Of a stretch of DNA of 49,676 bases, positions 26,046 through 32,685 are shown one piece after another. This DNA comes from Pseudomonas sp. RIT623 (GTDB taxonomy: Bacteria; Pseudomonadota; Gammaproteobacteria; Pseudomonadales; Pseudomonadaceae). Under the pieces are notes generated by a model, which saw only the letters and a program-made list of their open reading frames with translations, did no database searches and had not been told where the DNA came from. The stretch's first letter is position 1. Every line of letters starts with the position of its first letter. Position numbers and translations under genes: made by a program. The stretch lies in NCBI RefSeq assembly GCF_004519305.1, contig NZ_SOZA01000037.1, positions 1 to 49,676 on the forward strand, written 5' to 3'.

Positions 26046-27197
26046 TCACAGCGGATAATGCTTGAGCTCCCGGGCGATCAGCATGCGCTGGATCTCGCTC
26101 GAGCCTTCGTAGATCTGGGTGATCCGCGCATCCCGGTAGTATTTTTCCACCGGATAGTCCTCCAGGTAGCCATAGCCGCCATGCACCTGAATCGCCATCG
26201 AGCACACTCGCTCGGCCATTTCCGAGGCGAACAGCTTGGCCTGGGATGCCTCGGACAGGCATGGCTTGCCCGCCGTGCGCAGGCGCGCGGCGTGCAGGAT
26301 CAGCAGGCGGGTGGCGTTGATCTGCAACTGCATGTCGGCCAGCAGGTTGGCGATGCTCTGGTGCTCGTTGATCGGCTTGCCGAACTGGATACGCTCGCGC
26401 GAATACAGCAGCGCCGCTTCGAACGCCGCACGGGCGATGCCCAAGGCCTGGGCGGCGATGCCGATGCGTCCGCCTTCGAGGTTGGACAGGGCGATGGCCA
26501 GGCCCTTGCCGCGTTCACCGAGCAGGTTGGCCGCCGGGATGCGGCAATTGTCGAGGGTCACCGCGCAGGTGTCGGAGGCGCGGATGCCCATCTTGTGTTC
26601 GCTGCGGTCGACCTTGAACCCCGGGTTGTCGGTGGGCACCAGGAAGGCCGAAAGGCCCTTCTTGCCCAGCTCCGGGTCGGTCACGGCGAAGACGATGGCC
26701 AGCTTGGCGCGGCGGGCGTTGCTGACGAATTGCTTGGCGCCATTGATCACCCAGTGGCCATCGATCAGTTCGGCACGGGTGCGCAGGTTATGCGCCTCGG
26801 ACCCGGCCTGGGGCTCAGTCAGGCAGAAGCAGGCGATCACCTCGCCACTGGCCAGCTTCGGCAGCCAGGCTTGTTGCTGCTCGGGGTTGCCATAGGCCAG
26901 CAACGGACCGCAGCCCACCGAGTTGTGGATGCTCATCATCGCCCCAGTGGCGCCGTCGCCGGCGGAAATTTCCTCCACGGCCAAGGCATAGGCCACGTAG
27001 TCGGTGTAGCTGCCGCCGAACTGCTCCGGGGCGACCATGCCGAGCAGGCCCAGCTCGCCCATCTTGCGCACTACCTCGTCATCGATCCAGCCGGCCTTTT
27101 CCCAGGCCTGGGCATGGGGCGCGATCTCGCCACGGGCGAAATCCCGGGCCATGTCGCGGATCATGATCTGCTCTTCGCTCAGTTCCAGGTCTTGCAT
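26046..27197 (-). CDS. Acyl-CoA dehydrogenase, probably short/branched chain (isobutyryl-CoA type)
   Basis: A 383-residue flavoprotein of the acyl-CoA dehydrogenase family that introduces a 2,3-double bond and passes electrons to ETF. The catalytic base is the glutamate of QIYEGSSEIQRM (about E364); the substrate/FAD loop CFCLTEPQAGSEA and the FAD-binding segment QVHGGYGYLEDYPVEKYYRDARI are intact. It lies 16 bp downstream of a 3-hydroxyisobutyryl-CoA hydrolase-like gene on the same strand. That pairing points to the isobutyryl-CoA step of valine degradation, with butyryl-CoA or 2-methylbutyryl-CoA as alternatives. The enoyl-CoA hydratase that would act between the two enzymes, and the 3-hydroxyisobutyrate dehydrogenase after them, are not in the window. 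The family is certain; chain specificity is inferred from context. Confidence 0.87.
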   Translation of the reverse strand: MQDLELSEEQIMIRDMARDFARGEIAPHAQAWEKAGWIDDEVVRKMGELGLLGMVAPEQFGGSYTDYVAYALAVEEISAGDGATGAMMSIHNSVGCGPLLAYGNPEQQQAWLPKLASGEVIACFCLTEPQAGSEAHNLRTRAELIDGHWVINGAKQFVSNARRAKLAIVFAVTDPELGKKGLSAFLVPTDNPGFKVDRSEHKMGIRASDTCAVTLDNCRIPAANLLGERGKGLAIALSNLEGGRIGIAAQALGIARAAFEAALLYSRERIQFGKPINEHQSIANLLADMQLQINATRLLILHAARLRTAGKPCLSEASQAKLFASEMAERVCSMAIQVHGGYGYLEDYPVEKYYRDARITQIYEGSSEIQRMLIARELKHYPL

Positions 27198-27213
27198 CTG
27201 TGTACTCCCGGGC

Positions 27214-28284
27214 TCACAGGCCTTCGAAGAATTGCTCGACCCGCTGCTGGGTCAGACCGGCCAGGGTCGGCGGGTTCCAGCGCGGTTGCTTGTCCTTGTC
27301 GATGATCAGGGCGCGCACGCCCTCGATGATGTCGCCATGGGCGAACCACTGGCGGTCGATGTGCAGTTCCATGGCGAAACAGTCTTCCAGTGCCAGGCGG
27401 CGGCCACGGCGCAGCAGCTCGAGGGTCACGGCCATGGCCAGCGGCGAGCGGCTTTCCAGCAGCGCGGCGGTATCCAGCGCCCATTGCCGGCTGTCGCCGA
27501 TGGTCACCGCGCGCAGCTGCTCGATGATGCTGGGCAGGTCGGGCAGGGCGAAGAAGTGGTCGATCACCGGGCGCAGGGCGGCCAGCGGCGCGTCCTCGAG
27601 CACCTGGGTGCCGAGGCGGGCCAACAGGCCTTGCAGGTCCTTGAGCGGGTGCTCGCCGAACTGCAGGGTGTCGAGGCCTTGGTCGAGCGCGACCAGCTGG
27701 GCGCTGTCCAGGTACCAGTCGGCCAGTCCGCAGTACAGGGCATCGGCCGCCTTGATCTGGATGCCGCTGACGCCCAGGTAGATGCCCAGCTCGCCAGGCA
27801 CGCGGGGCAGGAAGTAGCTACCGCCGACATCGGGGAAGTAGCCGATGCCGACCTCGGGCATGCCCAGGCGGCTGCGCTCGGTGACGATGCGCAGGTCGCA
27901 GCCCTGGGCCAGGCCCATGCCGCCACCGAGGGTGAAGCCGTCCATCAGCACCAGCACCGGCTTGCGGTAGCGGTGGATGCACAGGTCCAGGGCATACTCC
28001 TCGACGAAGAAGTCTTCATGCAGGGTTTCGCCAGCCTTGAAGCTGTCGTGCAGTGAACGGATATCGCCCCCGGCACAGAAGCCCTTGGGGCCTTCGCCGC
28101 GCAGCGCCACCGCGTGTACCTGCGGGTCGTCGGCCCACTGGTCGAGTTGCTGGCGCAGGCTGCGGACCATGTCCAGGGTCAGGGCGTTGAGGCCGGCGGG
28201 ACGGTTGAGGGTGAGGTGGCCGATGTGGTTGCGGACCTCGGCCAGTACCTGATCCGTTGCCGAGGGTTGAGCGTGCGCGGTCAT
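27214..28284 (-). CDS. 3-hydroxyisobutyryl-CoA hydrolase-like enoyl-CoA hydratase/isomerase family protein
   Basis: A 356-residue crotonase-fold enzyme. The oxyanion-hole segments are GPKGFCAGGDIRSLHD (about residues 65-80) and DGFTLGGGMGLAQ; the catalytic region MPEVGIGYFPDVGG carries the conserved Glu and Asp seen in 3-hydroxyisobutyryl-CoA hydrolases. The extra 90-residue C-terminal part, including SRSPLAMAVTLELLRRG, is also typical of that subgroup and makes it longer than ordinary enoyl-CoA hydratases (about 260 residues). It is the first gene of a two-gene minus-strand operon with the acyl-CoA dehydrogenase, and its promoter should lie in 28285-28566. Many genomes label it simply enoyl-CoA hydratase; the hydrolase reading fits both length and neighbour better. 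Confidence 0.83.
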   Translation of the reverse strand: MTAHAQPSATDQVLAEVRNHIGHLTLNRPAGLNALTLDMVRSLRQQLDQWADDPQVHAVALRGEGPKGFCAGGDIRSLHDSFKAGETLHEDFFVEEYALDLCIHRYRKPVLVLMDGFTLGGGMGLAQGCDLRIVTERSRLGMPEVGIGYFPDVGGSYFLPRVPGELGIYLGVSGIQIKAADALYCGLADWYLDSAQLVALDQGLDTLQFGEHPLKDLQGLLARLGTQVLEDAPLAALRPVIDHFFALPDLPSIIEQLRAVTIGDSRQWALDTAALLESRSPLAMAVTLELLRRGRRLALEDCFAMELHIDRQWFAHGDIIEGVRALIIDKDKQPRWNPPTLAGLTQQRVEQFFEGL

Positions 28285-28489
28285 CGCGGTCTCCCTGCTT
28301 TGTTATTGATTTTCCAAGTGAAGTCTGGAATTCGCGGGCGGATCGCAGGATCCTGTCATGCGAATTTACCTTGCACAATTGGCAAATCTGCAGGGCGTTT
28401 CTGCATTTTTGCCTTGGCTGGCTTGGCCAGACGCCGATGCAGCCACTTTAGCGCCGTGACGCCAGGGTACAAGGGGCGAATCAGACCAG

Positions 28490-28516
28490 GCGGTGTTCGC
28501 CGGCGAGCCGGCGCCT
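28490..28516. repeat. Degenerate REP element
   Basis: GTGTTCGCCGGCGAGCCGGCGCCTAGG resembles the GTTCGCCGGCAAGCCGGCTCCTAC-type REP of the 25.7-kb array. It sits in the 282-bp gap between the hydrolase gene start (28284) and the LuxR stop (28567). The rest of that gap is probably the hydrolase promoter; I see no ORF there. Confidence 0.5.
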
Positions 28517-28566
28517 AGGTATCTCGGGCCCGTGGGCGTTGGCCTTGCTCGCCCACCAAGTGACGA

Positions 28567-29358
28567 TCATGGATCTTGCGGGTCATGCCCCAAGGATTGC
28601 AAAAACAACGAAAACAGCTCCGGTTGCGACGAGATATCCAGCTTGGCGTACAGGTGTCGGCGGTGCACCTTGATGGTCTCCGGCGAAATCGCCAGGCGCT
28701 CGGCCATGGCCTTGGACGAGTACCCGCGCAAGATCAACCGGGCAATCTCCAGCTCGCGCTCGGACAACACCTTCGCTCCGAACAGGCTCATGGCATCGCG
28801 CACCTGGTGGGCCATCGCCGGGGCAGGGCGCTGCGCCTGGCGCTGCCAATGCTGGGTCATCAGGGCCAGCAGCCACGGGCTGATCAGCGCCAGCAGGCCA
28901 TGGCGCGCCGGGTCGAAGCGTTCGCGGCTGCCCAGTGACAGCGACAGCGCGCCACTGTCGCCAAGCTGGACGATGAACTGCACCTCGTCCTCCAGCACAT
29001 GGTCGTGGAAGTACTTGAGGTAGTACTCGCTCTGGCGGAACTGGTCCGGCGCCACTTCTTCCAGGCGGTGCAGGCCATCGCCGATGCGCTCCTGGCAGGC
29101 CTGGTAGAACGGGTCGAGCTGATACAGGCCGCTGAGGTACAGGGCCATGGCCTCGGGGTTGCCTTCGCCTCGGGCATCGAAGATTTCCAATGCCCGCGGC
29201 AGGCCGTCGCGCGGGTAGAGCATGGCCAAGGCGTTGTCGAAGGCCAGCCACTGCTGCAACAGCAGGACCAGCTGCCGCCAGAAGCGTGGCTGGCCGAGTT
29301 GCTCGACGGTGCGCGCCAGGCCGGTGTGGGCGCTGGCTTCGGTGAAAAGGTTGTGCAT
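28567..29358 (-). CDS. LuxR-family transcriptional regulator, probable controller of the adjacent permease/aminopeptidase genes
   Basis: A 263-residue protein with a C-terminal LuxR/GerE helix-turn-helix (residues about 190-255: LSERELEIARLILRGYSSKAMAERLAISPETIKVHRRHLYAKLDI). The N-terminal 180 residues (WLAFDNALAMLYPRDGLPRALEIF...LSGLYQLDPFYQ) have a weak LuxR sensor character with a DPFY motif, but not the full set of acyl-homoserine lactone residues. No response-regulator receiver domain is present. It is divergent from the permease-aminopeptidase pair across a 339-bp gap, the usual layout for a local regulator; that target is inferred. It is not adjacent to the lipopeptide genes, so I do not call it a lipopeptide regulator. 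Confidence 0.82.
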   Translation of the reverse strand: MHNLFTEASAHTGLARTVEQLGQPRFWRQLVLLLQQWLAFDNALAMLYPRDGLPRALEIFDARGEGNPEAMALYLSGLYQLDPFYQACQERIGDGLHRLEEVAPDQFRQSEYYLKYFHDHVLEDEVQFIVQLGDSGALSLSLGSRERFDPARHGLLALISPWLLALMTQHWQRQAQRPAPAMAHQVRDAMSLFGAKVLSERELEIARLILRGYSSKAMAERLAISPETIKVHRRHLYAKLDISSQPELFSLFLQSLGHDPQDP

Positions 29359-29400
29359 GCGCGGGCTCTATCAGCTGGATTTGCAACACGCGTGCCCTGC

Positions 29401-29514
29401 GCAGGAGCGGCCTTGTGTCGCGAAAGGGCTGCAAGGCAGCCCCGGCGATTGATGTGTGACTCTGAAATCCGGGGACCGCTTTGCGGTCCTTTCGCGACAC
29501 AAGGCCGCTCCTAC
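29401..29514. repeat. Inverted pair of REP elements
   Basis: Two REP elements in opposite orientation: GCAGGAGCGGCCTTGTGTCG... at 29401-29445 and its inverted partner ending ...CACAAGGCCGCTCCTAC at 29468-29514. They can pair into one long hairpin. They lie within the 339-bp gap between the divergent LuxR and permease genes. The 183 bp between the pair and the permease start, 29515-29697, must hold that gene's promoter; I see no clear sigma-70 boxes. Confidence 0.75.
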
Positions 29515-29697
29515 AGTTGGCGGTATTGCTGGATAAAGGACTAGGCAGTCTTGGAGTTTTTCTGTCATCCCGTCAAGGGGCGTACCCCCATAGGGTAATT
29601 GGCGCCCACCATTCACCAGCCTACAGTCCGGCCCAGGTCCCGCGGCCGCTCGACCGGTTTTCCCCTCACAACCAATAACAACCAGAGGAAAAACGCC

Positions 29698-31062
29698 ATG
29701 AGCTCCAGTGCAGAGCCCACCAGCGCACTCAAGCAGCGCCTGGGTGTGTTCGACGTGGTCGCCATCACCGTATCGGCGGTGACCCCGGCCAGTTCAGTGT
29801 TCGTCATCGCCCCGTTCGCCATCCAGCAGACCGGCAGCGGCGCCTTCCTGTCGTTCATCATGGCCGGTGCCCTGGCACTGATGTTCGCCTGGTGCTACGC
29901 CGAACTTGGCCGTGCCCACAGTTCGGCCGGGGGCGAGTATGTGTATGCCAAGCGGGTGTTCGGCGGCCTGGCAGGCTACGCCACCTTCCTCACCGTGCTG
30001 GCGTCGATGCTGTTCATTCCGCCGGTGCTCGCCGCAGGCGCCGCCACTTACCTGAACAGTGCCCTGGGCACGCGCTTCGATACCCAGGCCGTGGCCTTGG
30101 TGATCGTGGTCTGCAGCTATGCCCTGGGCATCCTCAACATTCGTCTGAACGCCTGGATCACCGGGATGTTCCTGTTCTGCGAAGTCGCTGCGTTGCTGGT
30201 GATCGTGGTGCTGGGCTTCGGTCATGCCAGTCAGCCGGCGGCCAGCCTGTTGCAGCCGCAGATGCTCGAGCAGGGCACCCTGGTCGCCGCGCCATGGGCG
30301 CTGGTAATGGGCGCGGTGGGCATGGCGCTGTTCGCCTTCAACGGCTATGGCGGCGCGGTATTGCTGGCCGAGGACATGAAGGACCGTGGACGTACCGTGC
30401 ATCGCGCGGTGCTGTGGTCGTTGGCCGTGGTAGTGGCTATCGAGGTGATCCCGCTGGCCGCGCTGCTGATCGGCGCTCCCTCGTTACAGGCGATGCTGGC
30501 CAGCGGCGATCCGATCGGCTATCTGTTGACCGCCCATGGCAGTCCGACCCTGGCCCGGTTGGTCAGCGCCGGGATTTTCCTGTCGGTATTCAACGCCATC
30601 GTCGCCATCGTCATCCAGGTCGGGCGGGTGGTGTACAGCAGCGGTCGCGACGCGATCTGGACGCCGACCCTCAACCGTGCATTTACCGTGATCCACCCGC
30701 GCTGGGAGTCGCCGTGGCTGGCCACGCTGTTCCTCGCGCTGCCCTCGGCCTTGCTGAGCCTGTCGGGCAGCCTGGAGGAACTGACCTCCTTTACCGTGCT
30801 GCTGCTGTTGCTGATCTACCTGATGGTGGCGCTCTGCGCGCTCTGTAGCCGGGTGCTGTGCCGCAGCCGTGAACATCCATACCGGATGCCGCTGTGGCCG
30901 TTGCCAGCATTGCTTGCGGGTAATGGTTCCTGCTGGTTACTGGTAACTCTGATGAAGGAATCTTCGCTTCGAGATGTAGTAATTATTCTTGGGTTGTTCG
31001 CGTTGTCCGTAGTCCTTTATTGCACTCGCGGTCGCCTCAGCCCCACTTTCCAGAAATTATGA
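29698..31062 (+). CDS. APC-superfamily amino acid permease
   Basis: A 454-residue inner-membrane transporter with about 12 hydrophobic segments. It opens with the APC-type first helix (LGVFDVVAITVSAVTPASSVFVIAPF) that carries the broken-helix substrate site, followed by GGEYVYAKRVFGG near residue 80, which is typical of amino acid/polyamine permeases. The ATG at 29698 is chosen over a longer upstream reading because AGAGGA lies 9 nt before it and family members begin here. It overlaps or abuts a DmpA-family aminopeptidase gene, so the pair may import and process small peptides or unusual amino acids; the substrate is unknown. The last 150 bases are noticeably A/T-richer than the rest of the gene. 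Confidence 0.87.
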   Translation: MSSSAEPTSALKQRLGVFDVVAITVSAVTPASSVFVIAPFAIQQTGSGAFLSFIMAGALALMFAWCYAELGRAHSSAGGEYVYAKRVFGGLAGYATFLTVLASMLFIPPVLAAGAATYLNSALGTRFDTQAVALVIVVCSYALGILNIRLNAWITGMFLFCEVAALLVIVVLGFGHASQPAASLLQPQMLEQGTLVAAPWALVMGAVGMALFAFNGYGGAVLLAEDMKDRGRTVHRAVLWSLAVVVAIEVIPLAALLIGAPSLQAMLASGDPIGYLLTAHGSPTLARLVSAGIFLSVFNAIVAIVIQVGRVVYSSGRDAIWTPTLNRAFTVIHPRWESPWLATLFLALPSALLSLSGSLEELTSFTVLLLLLIYLMVALCALCSRVLCRSREHPYRMPLWPLPALLAGNGSCWLLVTLMKESSLRDVVIILGLFALSVVLYCTRGRLSPTFQKL

Positions 31063-31082
31063 TGAGACAAGGAACTATACAG

Positions 31083-32240
31083 ATGCGAGCACGTGAACTG
31101 GGCATTCGACTGGGCAATGGCACCCCAGGCCCGTTGAACGCCATTACCGATGTTGCTGGGGTACGTGTCGGCCACAGCACGCTGTTTGATGAAGACCTGG
31201 AATCACCGGTACGCACAGGGGTGACAGTCATCCAGCCACGCGCGACCTTGGCGCGCCAGGAGCCATGCTTCGCTGGCTGCCATGTGCTCAATGGCAATGG
31301 TGATGCCAGCGGCCTGGAGTGGATACGCGAAGCGGGGCTGTTGAGTACGCCCATCGCCATCACCAATACCCATAGCGTGGGAATCGTGCGTGACACCTTG
31401 ATCGCTGTCGAACAGGACCAGCGCGAGGATGATGAAGTGTATTGGTGCATGCCGGTGGTGATGGAAACCTACGATGGCCTGCTCAATGATATCTGGGGTC
31501 AGCACGTGACGGATGTGCAAGTGCGCGAAGCCCTGGATGCCGCTACCGATGGCGCGGTGGAAGAGGGGTCGGTAGGCGGGGGCACTGGCATGATCTGCCA
31601 CGAGTTCAAGGGCGGCATTGGCACCGCGTCGCGCTGGTTGTCCGAGGACCAGGGCGGTTGGGTGGTCGGTGCGTTGGTCCAGGCGAACCATGGCCAGCGC
31701 CGTGAGCTACGCGTCGACGGCTATCCCGTGGGGCGCCACCTGGGGCATCTGGACTCGCCATTCAGCACGCACGGCACTCCGGGCATGGGCTCGATCGTGG
31801 TGGTGATCGCCACCGACGCGCCACTGCTACCCCATCAATGCCAGCGTCTGGCGCAACGTGCTTCGATTGGCATTGCCCGTACTGGCGGTGGCACCGAGGA
31901 CTCCAGCGGCGACATCTTCCTGGCCTTCTCGACCGGCAACGAGGGGTTGCCAGCGGCGAACTATGCACACAAGGGCGAAGTGGAAATGCCGGTGCGAATG
32001 CTCAACAACGACCACATAACCGAACTGTTCGTGGCTGCGGCCGAGGCCGTGGAAGAAGCCATCGTCAATGCCTTGCTGGCTGGGCGCGAGATGACTGGCA
32101 AGCGTGGCGAAAAGGTGCTTGCGCTGGATGCCGAGACATTATTGACGGCCCTGGATGAGACCGGATGGAAACCACGTGTGGAGGAGCTGCGGCATGCTGT
32201 TGCAGAGCCCACTGATGATGTGGCGCCGGCTCATCCATAA
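31083..32240 (+). CDS. P1-family (DmpA-like) aminopeptidase
   Basis: A 385-residue self-processing N-terminal nucleophile hydrolase of the DmpA/BapA family. The predicted cleavage and nucleophile site is Gly236-Ser237 in HGTPGMGSIVVVIATDAPL, and the N-terminal RARELGIRLGNGTPGPLNAITDVAGVRVGH is diagnostic. Family members release D-amino acids, L-amino acids or beta-amino acids from short peptides; which applies here cannot be read. Three in-frame ATGs occur (31059, 31062, 31083). I choose 31083 because AAGGAA lies 8 nt upstream and the family begins MRARxLGI. It follows the permease by 20 bp and likely shares its mRNA. A cytoplasmic location is expected, as no signal peptide is seen. Confidence 0.9.
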   Translation: MRARELGIRLGNGTPGPLNAITDVAGVRVGHSTLFDEDLESPVRTGVTVIQPRATLARQEPCFAGCHVLNGNGDASGLEWIREAGLLSTPIAITNTHSVGIVRDTLIAVEQDQREDDEVYWCMPVVMETYDGLLNDIWGQHVTDVQVREALDAATDGAVEEGSVGGGTGMICHEFKGGIGTASRWLSEDQGGWVVGALVQANHGQRRELRVDGYPVGRHLGHLDSPFSTHGTPGMGSIVVVIATDAPLLPHQCQRLAQRASIGIARTGGGTEDSSGDIFLAFSTGNEGLPAANYAHKGEVEMPVRMLNNDHITELFVAAAEAVEEAIVNALLAGREMTGKRGEKVLALDAETLLTALDETGWKPRVEELRHAVAEPTDDVAPAHP

Positions 32241-32397
32241 GACGGCGCGAGACGCTCAGCCATCATGCCAGTGGTGATGGCGCCGGGCTCAGCGAGTCCC
32301 CAACGATGCTGGGCAGGTGGCGCGGGACACCCTTAGGCTTTTCGTACAGAGCCTAGCCCGCCTTGAGCGGGCATTCTTTTGCCTAACTTGCGCTATC

Positions 32398-32525
32398 GGT
32401 TTGGCGCGGATTGCCGAGGTTGGTGCGCGCTTGGCCCGCGGCAGGCCCAGGTGCAAGTGGAAGTCGCCACCGACGTCGGCAATCCGTTGTGTGGCGCCAA
32501 TGGCGCCTCGGCCATCTTCGGCCAT
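32398..32525 (+). pseudogene. Frameshifted remnant of a glycerate kinase gene
   Basis: Within the 445-bp gap 32241-32685, one frame reads GLARIAEVGARLARG (32398-32442). A second frame continues QAQVQVEVA then DVGNPLCGANGASAIFG (32442-32522). Glycerate kinases have an equivalent run in one frame: ...LARIA...LDPRLAQ..VEVACDVDNPLCGPNGAAAIFGPQKGA. The order, spacing and motif fit a single ancestral gene broken by a frameshift, followed by loss of both ends. No start, ATP-binding or C-terminal part remains. The match is from memory of the family, so a search is needed to confirm it. The other bases of the gap hold a small palindrome and otherwise nothing I can name. Confidence 0.6.
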
Positions 32526-32587
32526 GTGGCCCGCCCCCGCGACAAGTTGTCTGCTTGACTGGAGGAGGGTATAGCTGATCGTCATCT

Positions 32588-32601
32588 TGACTTAATAGTC
32601 A
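32588..32601. promoter_or_regulatory. Palindrome upstream of the molybdenum hydroxylase operon
   Basis: TGACT-taat-AGTCA is an inverted repeat with 5-bp arms, 85 nt before the first gene of the operon, in the A/T-rich segment just upstream. It could be an operator. No adjacent regulator gene is present to pair with it. Confidence 0.35.
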
Positions 32602-32685
32602 GATTTTGTGATCGTGCGCGCCCTTCCAGTTTCTCAAGCATCAGAAAAAGCATGGGCAGCCCACGAGCTACCCAGAGGATAAACC

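Noticed and set aside
28567..29358. The LuxR-type gene as the lipopeptide pathway regulator
   Set aside because: It is about 7.7 kb from macB, separated by unrelated operons, and divergent from a permease gene. Lipopeptide LuxR regulators usually flank the NRPS or mac genes directly.
31020..31082. Extended N-terminus for the DmpA-like protein starting before the permease stop
   Set aside because: AAGGAA 8 nt before the ATG at 31083 and the family's conserved MRARxLGI start favour the shorter form.
32317..32574. An 85-residue + strand reading in the 445-bp gap as a gene
   Set aside because: Only part of it matches glycerate kinase and the match changes frame at about 32442; the whole is better explained as a decayed gene.
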